A stretch of 64,000 nt of DNA from Flavobacterium sp. YO12 (GCF_004119495.1 NZ_NRQU01000014.1:1-64000), one strand, 5' to 3'; numbered from the stretch's first letter, positions 35,604 to 46,045 are shown. Numbers and translations: made by a program. Notes: generated by a model from the sequence alone, not told the origin.

Positions 35604-36554
35604 ATGAGAAAGCTGACGTTATTACTCTTCATTTTAGCGAACTTTACTTTTGTTCAGGCACAAAATTCAGAAAAAGAATTAATTCAAAATACCGAAAAAG
35701 CGGTAAAAAAAATAAACGATACTATTGAAGAAGATGGCTGGAAGGCAAAAGGAACTGTGTCTCTTTTGCTTAATCAGTCAAGCTTTAACAATTGGATTGC
35801 CGGAGGAGAAGACAGTTTTTCTGGAACTTTGGGAATCAATTATGATTTTAATTACAAAAAAGAGGACTTAACTTGGGATAATAAAATTTTAGCTTCTTAC
35901 GGACTCTTACAAACCAAAAATGCCGATTTCGGAAAAAAGACAGATGACCGACTAGAGTTTAATTCTATCGTTGGAAAAAGAGCTTTTGGAGAATGGTACT
36001 ACTCTTATTTCCTGAATTTCAGAACACAATTTACAACTGGCTATGTTTATGGACAGGATGCAAATGGAAAAGAAATTAGAACCGAAAATACCAAATTTAT
36101 GTCTCCTGGTTATCTTACTACAGGTCCTGGAATTTACTGGACAAAAGACGATAATCTTAAAATAAACTTCGCTCCATTAACTTCAAAATTTACATTTGTT
36201 GACAGCGCATATACTTCTGGAATAGATCAAGCAACAGGATTACCATATGTTGATGGTGCTTATTTTGGTGTAGATGCTAACAAAAGTATGCGTTACGAAT
36301 TAGGTTTTTATGCCTCTGTTTATTATAAATTAGCAATAATGACCAACGTAACTGCCGAAAATACTTTAAATCTTTACTCTAATTATTTAGAAGATCCACA
36401 AAATGTAGACATCAATTACTCTCTGAATATTGTTATGAAAATCAATAAATTCCTATCGGCAAACTTATCTTTCCAAGCGATTTATGATGACAATGCTTTT
36501 CAAGGATTTCAAACCAGAGAAGTATTTGGTTTAGGAGTTAATTTTGGTTTTTAA
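35604..36554 (+). CDS. DUF3078 domain protein, predicted outer-membrane barrel
   Basis: 316 residues with a signal peptide (ending FVQAQ, residue 20). The mature part has WKAKGTVSLLLNQSSFNNWIAGGEDSF, the DUF3078 signature, followed by alternating beta strands and a C-terminal FGLGVNFGF with the terminal aromatic typical of outer-membrane barrels. Function unknown. It may be an independent unit rather than part of suf. Confidence 0.82.
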   Translation: MRKLTLLLFILANFTFVQAQNSEKELIQNTEKAVKKINDTIEEDGWKAKGTVSLLLNQSSFNNWIAGGEDSFSGTLGINYDFNYKKEDLTWDNKILASYGLLQTKNADFGKKTDDRLEFNSIVGKRAFGEWYYSYFLNFRTQFTTGYVYGQDANGKEIRTENTKFMSPGYLTTGPGIYWTKDDNLKINFAPLTSKFTFVDSAYTSGIDQATGLPYVDGAYFGVDANKSMRYELGFYASVYYKLAIMTNVTAENTLNLYSNYLEDPQNVDINYSLNIVMKINKFLSANLSFQAIYDDNAFQGFQTREVFGLGVNFGF

Positions 36555-36612
36555 TTTAAACTGCAAACCGCTTAATTTTACCTCAGAGAGCGCTGACTAA
36601 AGTATCTCAAAA

Positions 36613-36661
36613 AACATAAAGTTCGCAAAGCTATGTAGATTAGCTCTTCGAACTTTATGTT
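36613..36661. terminator. Bidirectional inverted repeat between converging genes
   Basis: AACATAAAGTTCG pairs with CGAACTTTATGTT (13 bp) and AGCTA with TAGCT inside. It lies between the ends of the DUF3078 and hflX genes. Confidence 0.65.
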
Positions 36662-36691
36662 TTAATAAAAGACAGTTTATAAAAATTCAAC

Positions 36692-37924
36692 TTATTCTTG
36701 TTCTTCTTTTTCAACTGCATCCTTATAATCTGGATACAAAAATTTATTGTATGGGAATCTCGTTATATGAATCTGACGAACTGCTTCGTACACCATTTCT
36801 CTAAATTCTTCAAAATTTTGCTTTTGTGTTGCCGAAATAAACAAAGTGTTATTTTCTCCAACATTACTCATCCAAGTTTGTTTCCATTCCTCAAGTGTGT
36901 AATGTTTTCTAGTTCTTTCGGTAATCAAATCATCTTCATCGATAGTCAAATGTTTGTAAGCATCGATTTTATTAAAAACCATAATCGTTGGTTTATCATT
37001 GCTTTTGATTTCTTGCAAAGTTTGATTTACAGATTCGATATGATCTTCAAAATCTGGATGCGAAATATCTACAACATGCAAAAGTAAATCAGCCTCACGA
37101 ACCTCATCAAGTGTACTTTTGAAAGAATCTACTAATTGTGTTGGCAATTTTCTGATGAAACCAACGGTATCAGAAAGTAAAAACGGTAAATTTTTAATTA
37201 CCACTTTTCGAACTGTTGTATCTAATGTTGCGAACAATTTGTTTTCGACAAAAACATCACTTTTACCAATGGCATTCATCAAAGTCGATTTTCCAACGTT
37301 TGTATATCCAACTAAAGCCACACGAACCATTGCTCCGCGATTACTTCTTTGAATACTCATTTGTTTGTCGATCGTTTTGATCTTATCCTTCAAAAGTGAA
37401 ATTCGATCACGTACAATACGTCTATCTGTTTCAATCTCCGTTTCACCAGGACCACGCATTCCAATTCCTCCTTTTTGACGCTCAAGGTGCGTCCATAAAC
37501 CAGAAAGTCTTGGTAATAAATATTGGCATTGTGCCAACTCTACCTGAGTTCTTGCATACGAAGTTTCGGCTCTCTGCGCAAAAATATCCAGAATCAAATT
37601 GGTTCTGTCAAGAATTTTACAATCAATAATTCTTGAAATATTCTTTTGCTGAGACGGCGATAATTCGTCATCAAAAATTAAAGTCGATATATTGTTTTCT
37701 TTTACAAAAAGATGGATTTCGTCTATTTTTCCTGTACCAACAAATGTCTTGGGATTTGGACGCTCCATTTTTTGCGAAAAACGTTTTATAACTTCACCTC
37801 CAGCGGTAAAAGTCAAAAACTCTAATTCGTCCAAATATTCGTTAAGTTTTTCCTCACTTTGATTTTGAGTTATAATACCAACAATGGCAGTTCTCTCAAA
37901 ATTTATAACTTCTTTTTCTAACAT
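36692..37924 (-). CDS. hflX: Ribosome-associated GTPase HflX
   Basis: 410 residues. HflX binds the 50S subunit and splits stalled or heat-damaged ribosomes. The N-terminal domain has KTFVGTGKIDEI and the glycine-rich linker RQKGGIGMRGPGETEIETDRR. The GTPase domain has G1 GYTNVGKSTLM (about 206), G3 SDTVGFIRKLP and G4 FNKID. The length is typical. Confidence 0.95.
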   Translation of the reverse strand: MLEKEVINFERTAIVGIITQNQSEEKLNEYLDELEFLTFTAGGEVIKRFSQKMERPNPKTFVGTGKIDEIHLFVKENNISTLIFDDELSPSQQKNISRIIDCKILDRTNLILDIFAQRAETSYARTQVELAQCQYLLPRLSGLWTHLERQKGGIGMRGPGETEIETDRRIVRDRISLLKDKIKTIDKQMSIQRSNRGAMVRVALVGYTNVGKSTLMNAIGKSDVFVENKLFATLDTTVRKVVIKNLPFLLSDTVGFIRKLPTQLVDSFKSTLDEVREADLLLHVVDISHPDFEDHIESVNQTLQEIKSNDKPTIMVFNKIDAYKHLTIDEDDLITERTRKHYTLEEWKQTWMSNVGENNTLFISATQKQNFEEFREMVYEAVRQIHITRFPYNKFLYPDYKDAVEKEEQE

Positions 37925-38091
37925 AGCTTTGAATAAGTTGCAAATTTAATGATTTGCCTGCTACTTACAATTATAGAATTAGGTTTTTAAATTGTATTTA
38001 AAAAGATAAGCCATTTATAAACTATGTTTTACAAAGGATTTTCTTTTATAAAACTTGTTTACAAATGGCTTAAAAATGATTTTAAACGTAT

Positions 38092-38955
38092 TTATTCGTA
38101 AATAAAGGTTTTCTCTGTTTTTACAATTCCGTTTTCTTCAATTTGCGAACACGAAATCGGAAAATTTAATTTATTATATTTATATTTTCTGCTTACAGCA
38201 ACTAATACAGTAGACGATGGGCTAAAATTCATTTCGTTGTTGTATGAAATTGACTCAAAACTAAATTCATCTTCATGATAAGAAATCATTGGAACAATTA
38301 CTTTATAATTGTCACCAAAAAGGCTTTGAACGATTAACTGATCAACAGATTTTTTATCATCATAAGTGAATGATTTAGAAATTTTATCTCCAACTAATCC
38401 TTTATGTTTAGATACATTATCGTTTACATAAACATATTCGATTTTCCCAATGATTGCCTTATTTCTATCACGAGAAGTACGTCTTACAATAATTCCGTTT
38501 TCTACAATATATTCAATATCATCAACTAAATTCTGGTGATTTGTACTTTTTTTAGTCGTTACTTTTACTCGAGCTCCTTCGTATACAAAAGTGACTACTT
38601 TAGTTATATAGTCAGGTCCTTCTTGATATTTTTTTACAAATTTAGTAATGTTATTATCGGCATTATAAGTGTAATTAATAACTTCTTTCCAGTCGCTGCC
38701 CACTTTGTCTTTAACTGTCATATCAAGCAAACCGTTTTTATTATAAAAAAAATGCTGAATAACGTCTGAAGTCGTAATTGTTTGAAGTTTACCGTCTTTA
38801 AATACAACTGTCTTGTTTACAATTTCACCGTCTTTTGAGTTTTGGTAATTTGTTTTTACAATGTTTATTTGCTTTAATTTCACAGGAGTATCATCCTGGC
38901 TATGTGCTAAGAATGGAAATACCATCATTATGATGGCAATAAAGTAGATTTTCAT
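38092..38955 (-). CDS. Secreted protein of unknown function
   Basis: 287 residues from the ATG at 38955. That start gives a clean signal peptide, MKIYFIAIIMMVFPFLAHSQ; the longer frame would add ten charged residues before it. The mature part is beta-rich and repetitive, with RHS/YD-like phrases such as FYNKNGLLDMTVKD, YTYNADNNITKFVKK and YVYVNDNVSKHKG. No domain recognised with confidence. It is probably periplasmic or surface-located. Confidence 0.7.
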   Translation of the reverse strand: MKIYFIAIIMMVFPFLAHSQDDTPVKLKQINIVKTNYQNSKDGEIVNKTVVFKDGKLQTITTSDVIQHFFYNKNGLLDMTVKDKVGSDWKEVINYTYNADNNITKFVKKYQEGPDYITKVVTFVYEGARVKVTTKKSTNHQNLVDDIEYIVENGIIVRRTSRDRNKAIIGKIEYVYVNDNVSKHKGLVGDKISKSFTYDDKKSVDQLIVQSLFGDNYKVIVPMISYHEDEFSFESISYNNEMNFSPSSTVLVAVSRKYKYNKLNFPISCSQIEENGIVKTEKTFIYE

Positions 38956-39076
38956 TTTGTTTTTGTATTGATTTGGGATGACCAAAATACAAAATTCTAC
39001 TAAAATTTAACACTTTAAAACTTAAAAAAGGTCAAAATACTCTGCAGCAGATTAAAACCGAATTTTGAACTTCATT

Positions 39077-40426
39077 TTACTTTTCTCCAAAAATCTTTAC
39101 ATCATCAACCATAAAAGCACCATTAAGTGTTTTATCTTTTCCAGATCCTATATATCTAAAACCGATATGAATGTTTCCTGAATAAGATGATAAATCGATA
39201 CCGCCTGAACTTATAAACTGGCGCGCAGGAGTTGAAAGCAGCGGAACCTTTGCATCTAGTTTCGTCCATTTTGCTTTAGCTATATTTGAACCGTCAAAAT
39301 TCGTTGAAACGTAAACTTCAAGTGTATTTAGAGGCGAATCAACTTTTAAATCATGTTGCGCACTTCTAAAAGACAATACCGCATTCTTATATCCCGTTAA
39401 ATTAATTTTTGGAGAAACCAGCCAGGCAATATTTTCTGCAGCTGTTGTGCTTGTGGTATTAAATTCGGCATAGCCATTTCCTGCATAAACGATACTTTTC
39501 CATAATTTTGTTGCTTTTTCTACAATATTACTCCAACCGGGAAGTGCAAAATTGACATTGTTTTTAACTGTTTGAAAATCTTCGGAGAAAAAGGGAGTAT
39601 TTCTTTTTCCATTCATTACAACATCATTTTCAGATCGTACCATCAATTGATAATCTGAACCAAATTTGGTTAGAATCCCTCTTACTTTTCCACTTCCCTC
39701 TGGTACAAAATGATCTGCAAATTTTGCATAACTGCTTGTTCTAAATATAATTTGATTTCCCATTTTATCACGCAGATTCCAGTTTGTTGATCCTCCCACA
39801 TTATTTGATTCTTCAAAATAATGTCGATCAAGTGCAGCTTCTGTAAATTCTACATCATTGAACTCAACTAATGTATTTAATTTACCGTCAACAAGTGCTT
39901 CTTCTATAGAAAGTGACTCTACTAATTGGTTTTCATCAATTATAGTACACGAGGCATTTAATACATTCTTAAAGTCATTCTGAGAAATTCTGCCAATTGC
40001 AGGATCTCCTGAATTGCTAACGTATAAACTTCCTATTCTTAAACCTCCATAATACAAATCCGTGAATTGATTTTTGAGTTTCACATAAACTTTATTCCCC
40101 AAACGGTAATCAATATAAGTATTCGAAACATCAACTGGAACACTAAACCCCACTGCAGGGCTGTTAGCTGTTGCTTTTGTTTGCAGTGAAATGGTTTTAA
40201 AAAAGTTCCCTCCTTCGTCACTCGATACTACATAAGCTTCAATAATATCATCATATAAATATTGTTTTGCCGCACTGCTTGAAAGTTCGTACACTTTTTC
40301 GACTGTTTTATTTACTGTAAAATCAGGCTGTGTACAAACTAGTTTTGGGGCTTCAACTTCGGTACTGCAGCCTAAAACAAATACCAACAATGACGCAAAA
40401 AATGAGTTTAGAATTATATTTTTCAT
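39077..40426 (-). CDS. DUF5689 lipoprotein with choice-of-anchor J domain
   Basis: 449 residues. Lipoprotein signal with the lipidated Cys at about 20 (VFVLGCSTEVEAP). Residues 45-250 fit the DUF5689 domain (DIIEAYVVSSDEGGNFFKTI, GNKVYVKLKN). Residues 265-449 form a jelly-roll of the choice-of-anchor J type (PFFSEDFQTVKNNVNFALPG, AWLVSPKINLTGY). The TonB receptor gene is 17 bp upstream on the same strand, so this is probably its surface-exposed partner, binding the imported ligand. Confidence 0.82.
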   Translation of the reverse strand: MKNIILNSFFASLLVFVLGCSTEVEAPKLVCTQPDFTVNKTVEKVYELSSSAAKQYLYDDIIEAYVVSSDEGGNFFKTISLQTKATANSPAVGFSVPVDVSNTYIDYRLGNKVYVKLKNQFTDLYYGGLRIGSLYVSNSGDPAIGRISQNDFKNVLNASCTIIDENQLVESLSIEEALVDGKLNTLVEFNDVEFTEAALDRHYFEESNNVGGSTNWNLRDKMGNQIIFRTSSYAKFADHFVPEGSGKVRGILTKFGSDYQLMVRSENDVVMNGKRNTPFFSEDFQTVKNNVNFALPGWSNIVEKATKLWKSIVYAGNGYAEFNTTSTTAAENIAWLVSPKINLTGYKNAVLSFRSAQHDLKVDSPLNTLEVYVSTNFDGSNIAKAKWTKLDAKVPLLSTPARQFISSGGIDLSSYSGNIHIGFRYIGSGKDKTLNGAFMVDDVKIFGEK

Positions 40427-40443
40427 GATAAATAAATTTTCGT

Positions 40444-43260
40444 TTATAAACCGATTGTGAGATTTAAGAAATAAGTTCTGCCGTATCCATAGTAATATTT
40501 TGGTCCAAAAGAAGGCGTTCCGCTGGATACATCTTGATTTAACGCTCTAAAGTTTGCATTCCGCGCCTGCTCAAAACCGCCTGTTTTATACATTGAATTC
40601 AAAACATTATTGACGCTGGCAAAAAGTCCGATATATTTTTTATGAACCCTCCAAGATTTTCCTCCATTAATATTTAATAGGCTTACAGGATCAAACTTTT
40701 CTTGTTTTAATAATTCATTTCCTCTTTCAGATGTTGCTTCGGGAAAAGGAAATCCATTTGCGGGATTAATGTAGAACTGAGAAGTTCGAGAAATTGGAGA
40801 AACATCAATATAATTATCTGTCAAATAGTTTATATTAGTTCCAATCCACCAGAATTTAGGATCACGATATTCTAAACCAACCGAAAAGGCGCTTTGAGGT
40901 GTTCCAGATTGTTTGTAGTTTTTAAGATAGGCGGAGCCAAAGTCAAATATAGTTTGTACTCCATCTTTTGCTGCATTTGCATCATTTGTAATCGATACAT
41001 ATGGATTACTGCTGTAAACGTAATTACCGTAAGCAGCACTTAACGTTGTTTTTAATGTTGATGAGATTTGGTATTCAAAACTCAACTCTGCTCCAGTATT
41101 TTTTTTATCTAAATGTGTTAAAGTCTGACTTACAAAAGCATCTGTTGCATCATAACCTGCTCCATTACCAAAAATTCCTTCGGCATAAAAAAAAGACGTT
41201 TTTGACGTGTTTTTAATTAAAGTATAATAAGCCGTTAATCGCATTTTAAGTTTTGGAGAACTATATACATAATTGGCTTCGGCACTGCTAATGTTTTCGC
41301 TTTCGATTCCGTTAACTATATTATTATTTAAGCGCGAATTTGAAAATGTATTTCTAAGAGACGGCGCTCTTGTAAGATGTGCTCCATTAAAAAACAACCA
41401 TTGTTTTCCCGAAATTTTATAGATGAAACCTCCTTTGAAGCCAAAATTCTCAAAATTTACTTTCTCACTTTTTCCTAAAGAAGCAGTGGCATAAATTCCG
41501 TTTTGATACAATCCTTCTCTTTGATAATTAGACACTGAATACGATTGTGCCAAATAAAACTCGGTTTTATTATAAGAAAATTTAAACTGTGTAAAGGCAT
41601 CGATTGTATTGGCTAAAAAATTATAATTGTAACCAAAAATATCACCTTCTTTTACCTGCCTATTTGGGTTCTGTAAATCAGATTGAGAAAAATCTCCTTT
41701 GTAAAATGGATCAATATCTTCAAAATATTTACCGCCAAGAAGATCTAGTAAATATTGAAAATTATGCGATTTTAAATTTCGATACGTAACTCCTCCATCA
41801 AAAGCAATATTTGGAGTAATCTGGATATTTAGGTTAGAATTTGCCGCAAAAGTTTTATCATCTGTTCTGTCTTCATATAAAATATAATGACTTTGCGCTG
41901 GCTCATAACTATTTTGCCCCAGTTTTTGATTTGCCATATAAATGGTATTCCAATCTATTTGGGAATTTGCCAAAAATATGTTTTTACTTTTGGCAGCATT
42001 TTCATAATCTGGAGTAAATTCACCTGAAAACTCTCCTTTATCTTTTGCATAAAGTGAACTAAAATAACTTGGCATTTTTCTATAATAAACTGGATCAGGG
42101 CTATCTGCATTTTGATAATCAATAGAACTATTTCCAACTTTCCCAAATTGATACATAAAACTCGAATTCAGGTTCGTTTTTTCATCTATTTTAAAATAAT
42201 GATTAAGCATAAAAAGAGGTTCTTCAACCTTTTTCACTCTTGCATTTCGCTTTTTCCCATTCTGAAATCCCCAATACGAATTGTATTTTTCACCCATTAA
42301 ACTAGTTACTTCGGCTGTATTTGGAGAATTTTTCCCGCGGGAATTTGGCGTATAAAAACCTGTAAAATTGAGAGAATGCTTATTGCTTAATTTCTTTTCG
42401 ACGCTCATAAAAAAAGAATCGGCATCAAAATTTGTTCCTTCAAAATAGCCTTCGTCCGCCCATCTTTTACCTCCTGAAACCACATAAGCCCAGCCCGAAG
42501 CACTCATTCCTGAAGCATACGTTGCAATTGCTCGTAAACTATAAGTTGTATTACTTCCTGAAAAGATAAGCTGTGATCCTTTTCGATAAAGAGAAGCTCG
42601 TGTAAAAATCTGCTGCGTTCCTAGAATACCTCCAAAAGTATAATTTGAAGCTGCTGTTCCAATCGAAAAATCCTGATTGCGAAGTACATTATTTAATCCG
42701 CCCCAATTGTTCCATTGCGGTCTGCCGTCATAGATTTTATTCATTATCACTCCGTTCAGCATCATGGTGCCATTTTCGCTGTCTAGACCACGAATCCTAA
42801 ATCTTGCCTGACTCCAATTAAATGCTGAAGCCTGCATAAAAGCATCTTTTGAAGATTGCAAAAGCCCCGAAGTCATTTCAGATGAGCTGTTATCATCAGA
42901 TAAATCACTGTCTAATAAAGTTATCAAGGCGGCTGGAACTTCATCTGAATAAATATCTTCTAACTCTAATACGCCGAGATATATAATCTGACCAAAATTT
43001 GAGTGAATTTTAAGAAGTAAGTCTTTGCAGTCTTGACTGTGAATCAAAAGCAGTTGTTCTCCTTCTATAGAAGAATGCAGTTCAAATTTGCCGCTTTTTG
43101 AAGTAAGTTTTGTTATTGAAGAATTCTGAATACTTACTACAACATTCTCAAGAGGATTCTGCGTTTTAGCATCAATAACAACACCTCTAAAGATTGTTTC
43201 TTGTGCAAAAGCAAAATTAAAAGACCATAAAATAAAAAAGACAGTGTATTTTTTTACCAT
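40444..43260 (-). CDS. TonB-dependent receptor with carboxypeptidase-like regulatory domain
   Basis: 938 residues with a signal peptide (ending FAFAQ, about 19). A CarboxypepD-like domain follows (FRGVVIDAKTQNPLENVVVS, about 22-105). The plug appears next (RFRIRGLDSENGTMMLNGVI) and then a 22-strand-type barrel ending FLNLTIGL. It imports a large substrate across the outer membrane using TonB energy. The DUF5689 lipoprotein downstream is its likely partner. Such pairs are sometimes linked to a secreted endonuclease or phosphatase. None is adjacent here. Confidence 0.9.
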   Translation of the reverse strand: MVKKYTVFFILWSFNFAFAQETIFRGVVIDAKTQNPLENVVVSIQNSSITKLTSKSGKFELHSSIEGEQLLLIHSQDCKDLLLKIHSNFGQIIYLGVLELEDIYSDEVPAALITLLDSDLSDDNSSSEMTSGLLQSSKDAFMQASAFNWSQARFRIRGLDSENGTMMLNGVIMNKIYDGRPQWNNWGGLNNVLRNQDFSIGTAASNYTFGGILGTQQIFTRASLYRKGSQLIFSGSNTTYSLRAIATYASGMSASGWAYVVSGGKRWADEGYFEGTNFDADSFFMSVEKKLSNKHSLNFTGFYTPNSRGKNSPNTAEVTSLMGEKYNSYWGFQNGKKRNARVKKVEEPLFMLNHYFKIDEKTNLNSSFMYQFGKVGNSSIDYQNADSPDPVYYRKMPSYFSSLYAKDKGEFSGEFTPDYENAAKSKNIFLANSQIDWNTIYMANQKLGQNSYEPAQSHYILYEDRTDDKTFAANSNLNIQITPNIAFDGGVTYRNLKSHNFQYLLDLLGGKYFEDIDPFYKGDFSQSDLQNPNRQVKEGDIFGYNYNFLANTIDAFTQFKFSYNKTEFYLAQSYSVSNYQREGLYQNGIYATASLGKSEKVNFENFGFKGGFIYKISGKQWLFFNGAHLTRAPSLRNTFSNSRLNNNIVNGIESENISSAEANYVYSSPKLKMRLTAYYTLIKNTSKTSFFYAEGIFGNGAGYDATDAFVSQTLTHLDKKNTGAELSFEYQISSTLKTTLSAAYGNYVYSSNPYVSITNDANAAKDGVQTIFDFGSAYLKNYKQSGTPQSAFSVGLEYRDPKFWWIGTNINYLTDNYIDVSPISRTSQFYINPANGFPFPEATSERGNELLKQEKFDPVSLLNINGGKSWRVHKKYIGLFASVNNVLNSMYKTGGFEQARNANFRALNQDVSSGTPSFGPKYYYGYGRTYFLNLTIGL

Positions 43261-43463
43261 TAAAATTCCAATTTACTTTGAAAATTGTTTTCGGATATTA
43301 ATCCTATTCAAAAAATAAAATTGGTTTTTGGAAAAGAGTTTTGTCTTGTAGATAATACAAACAACAAAGAGTTCAAATATAGATAAATTATTACAAAAGA
43401 AAATAAATTCTTACAAAATTTAAAGTCTACATATCAATTTGTGCTGTCTTACGGCAAAAATAT

Positions 43464-44681
43464 TTAAGCTGTTGTTCTAATTTTAGAAACCATGAAGGCA
43501 ATAAGAACACCAAAGATTCCGATAAAAGCAAAAGAAAACTGAAGTCCGAAGTTTTGAGCAATATGTCCGATAACTGGCGGCCCCATTAAAAAACCCAAAA
43601 AGCTAACGCTCGAAACAATTGTTAATGCTTCGCCAGGCGGAACAGTCGGATTTTTTCCAGCCATACTATAAACTGTAGGAACAATAGTTGCTACACCTAA
43701 ACCAACTGCCATAAAGGCAATTGTACACGGAATAATATAAGGAAGAAAAACTGCTGTAAAAAGTCCCGCAGAAATTAAGATTCCGCTAATTTGCATTACA
43801 CGTTCACGACCAAATTTATTGATTAATCCGTCGCCTAAAAATCTTCCTCCTGCCATCATAATCATAAATGAAGTATATCCTAAAATAACTAATGGTCCGG
43901 GCGCTTTTACTATATCTTTAAAGTAAACACCACTCCAATCAAACATTACTCCTTCACTTGCCATACTGCAAAATCCAATTACGCCAAGCCAAATTAATGC
44001 GCTGTCTGGTTTTGTAAACAGCTTTTTCTTTTCGGCAGTATGTTTAATTTTTTCTTTGGCTTTTACCAAAAATTTAAAATTGAAAGCGACCATTAAAAGT
44101 ACTACGACTCCCACAATAAGAAAATGATGTAAAGGCGTTAAATTTAAGGCTAACATTCCTAAACCTACTAATGCTCCGGTAAATCCCGCAAAACTCCACA
44201 TACCATGAAACGACGACATGATTGTTTTTTTAAAAAGAACTTCGGTATAAACACCTTGAGTATTAACAGCAATGTTTGCTAAGTTTCCGAATAGTCCAAA
44301 CAAAAATAAACCTAACGACAATTGCAGCGCTGATGTCGCCAGCCCTAAATTAGCCAAACATAAAACATACATAATTAAAGAGAATACCAAAACACGGTGG
44401 CTTCCAAATTTAGTAACCATCTTACCAGAAAACGGCATGATTATTAACTGCCCCATTGGTAAGGCAAAAAGAATAGATCCTAAATCACCTTCGGTTAAGT
44501 GCAAAGCGGTTTTAATATCTGGAATTCTGCTTGCCCAAGTTGCAAAACTTAATCCCATTCCAAAATAAAACATTCCAACAGCAAAACGAATTCGGTTCAG
44601 GTAAGAAGCTTTTGCTTCTCTAAAAACTTTCTTGATTTTTCCTTTTGTCTGGAATAATTGTAATGGATTGAAATTTATCAA
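43464..44681 (-). CDS. MFS transporter
   Basis: About 400 residues with roughly twelve hydrophobic helices. It starts its membrane part with FAVGMFYFGMGLSFATWASR and shows MFS-type loops such as GKMVTKFGSHRVLV and INKFGRERVM. The start is uncertain. The frame remains open upstream to a TTG at 44744, but a promoter-like TACTTTTA near 44709 lies inside that stretch. I give a TTG at 44681; the sequence AAAGGAAAAATCAAGAAAG at 44634 looks like a ribosome site followed by ATC where ATG would be expected. Substrate unknown; such proteins include sugar and drug carriers. Confidence 0.82.
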   Translation of the reverse strand: MINFNPLQLFQTKGKIKKVFREAKASYLNRIRFAVGMFYFGMGLSFATWASRIPDIKTALHLTEGDLGSILFALPMGQLIIMPFSGKMVTKFGSHRVLVFSLIMYVLCLANLGLATSALQLSLGLFLFGLFGNLANIAVNTQGVYTEVLFKKTIMSSFHGMWSFAGFTGALVGLGMLALNLTPLHHFLIVGVVVLLMVAFNFKFLVKAKEKIKHTAEKKKLFTKPDSALIWLGVIGFCSMASEGVMFDWSGVYFKDIVKAPGPLVILGYTSFMIMMAGGRFLGDGLINKFGRERVMQISGILISAGLFTAVFLPYIIPCTIAFMAVGLGVATIVPTVYSMAGKNPTVPPGEALTIVSSVSFLGFLMGPPVIGHIAQNFGLQFSFAFIGIFGVLIAFMVSKIRTTA

Positions 44682-44866
44682 AATGGATACTTTTTTAGGT
44701 TTGACAGTATAAAAGTACAAAAAAGAGATTTTATTGACCGCCAAACCCTACTAGTTCTACAAGTTATAACGTTGTAGTTTTATAAGTTGAAGCCATAAAT
44801 TGTTTTTAACACATAAAAACATTCATTTTTACTAAACTCAAAGAACCATATTGAATGCATCAAATC

Positions 44867-45907
44867 TTATAAGTTAATCGCTTTTCTCTCGGCATTACTT
44901 GCAATTGCTGCTTCGATAATCTGCATTACTTTTACACCGTCTTGTGCTGTAACAGGCTCTATTGTATCATTTGATATTGAATTAAAAACACCATCGAAAA
45001 AAGAGAAATAATTTCCTTGAAGAGTGGATACTTTTTCTCGAATTACTTTTCCGTTAATTTCAGTATGAAGTATTCCTTGTAAATCTTCAGATTCAGTTCC
45101 CCATGTTTCTAAATTCGGCTTCTTGCCAATTTTTAATTCATCTTCCTGAACATCGCCGCGAGGTTTTAAAAAACTCCCTTTTTTGCCATGAATTGTATAT
45201 GCTGGATTAGCTTCTCTAACAAAAAATCCTGCTTTTAAACGCACTCTAAAATCTTCATAAATCAATAATAAATCAATCCAGTCGTCTACTAAAGAATTCT
45301 CTCTTGTAATTCTAATATCTCCAAAAACCGACTTTGGAGAACCAAATAAACAAACAGCTTGATCTATAATATGAGGGCCTAAATCTTTTAGAACTCCAGC
45401 ACCGCCATTGGCAGTTTCTTTATGCGCTTTGGGGCTTAATAAAGGATTGTATCTATCAAAATGAATTTCGGCTTCTACCAAATCTCCTAAAACACCGTCA
45501 TGGATTATTTTTTGAACGGTTTTAAAATCGCTGTCCCATCTTCTGTTTTGAAAAACGGCTAGTTTTAATCCTTTTTCTTTTGCAAGTGCAGCAAGTTCTT
45601 CGGCTTCGGCTACAGTTGTCGTAAATGCTTTTTCTACGACTGCATGTTTGCCCGCTAAAAGTACTTTTTTTGCATACTCGTAATGAGTTCCAACAGGTGT
45701 GTTTACAATTACCAAATCGACATCATCTGCTAACAAATCCTCGATTGAAGGATAACTTTTTACTTCAGAATAATCTGCCTGAATGAGTTTTTTACTTCTT
45801 TCCCAAGATCCCAATAATTCAAAACCGGGGTGAATATCTAAAAATGGGGCGTGAAAAACCTTCCCTGACATTCCGTATGATAATAGTGCTGTTTTAATTT
45901 TTTGCAT
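44867..45907 (-). CDS. Gfo/Idh/MocA family oxidoreductase
   Basis: 346 residues. The N-terminal NAD-binding fold has LLSYGMSGKVFHAPF, a GxxGxxxH-type variant typical of the YdgJ/YhhX subgroup. The family lysine is in AVVEKAFTTTVAEAEELA (about 92) and FQNRRWDSDF follows. The C-terminal alpha/beta domain is complete. It probably oxidises or reduces a sugar or inositol-type substrate. Cytosolic. Followed by a palindromic repeat region. Confidence 0.88.
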   Translation of the reverse strand: MQKIKTALLSYGMSGKVFHAPFLDIHPGFELLGSWERSKKLIQADYSEVKSYPSIEDLLADDVDLVIVNTPVGTHYEYAKKVLLAGKHAVVEKAFTTTVAEAEELAALAKEKGLKLAVFQNRRWDSDFKTVQKIIHDGVLGDLVEAEIHFDRYNPLLSPKAHKETANGGAGVLKDLGPHIIDQAVCLFGSPKSVFGDIRITRENSLVDDWIDLLLIYEDFRVRLKAGFFVREANPAYTIHGKKGSFLKPRGDVQEDELKIGKKPNLETWGTESEDLQGILHTEINGKVIREKVSTLQGNYFSFFDGVFNSISNDTIEPVTAQDGVKVMQIIEAAIASNAERKAINL

Positions 45908-45957
45908 GTTGTTTTAGTTTTTTGTCACCGATTAATGTGATTAAAAGGATTTTTCTT

Positions 45958-46045
45958 TTGCCACTAATTTCGCGAATTTAAACGAATTATTTTAAGCTTT
46001 TAAACGCACCGATTTGTGCAAATTCGTGAAATTGCTTCGCCTGTT
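45958..46045. repeat. Degenerate palindromic repeat, GCCACNAATTTCNCGAATT type
   Basis: GCCACTAATTTCGCGAATTT faces AAATTCGTGAAATTGCTTCG. It is a weak member of the family at 34533-34593, between two minus-strand genes. Confidence 0.5.

Noticed and set aside
40444..43260. Possible polysaccharide utilisation locus (SusC/SusD pair)
   Set aside because: The receptor's partner is a DUF5689 lipoprotein, not SusD, and no glycoside hydrolases are nearby.
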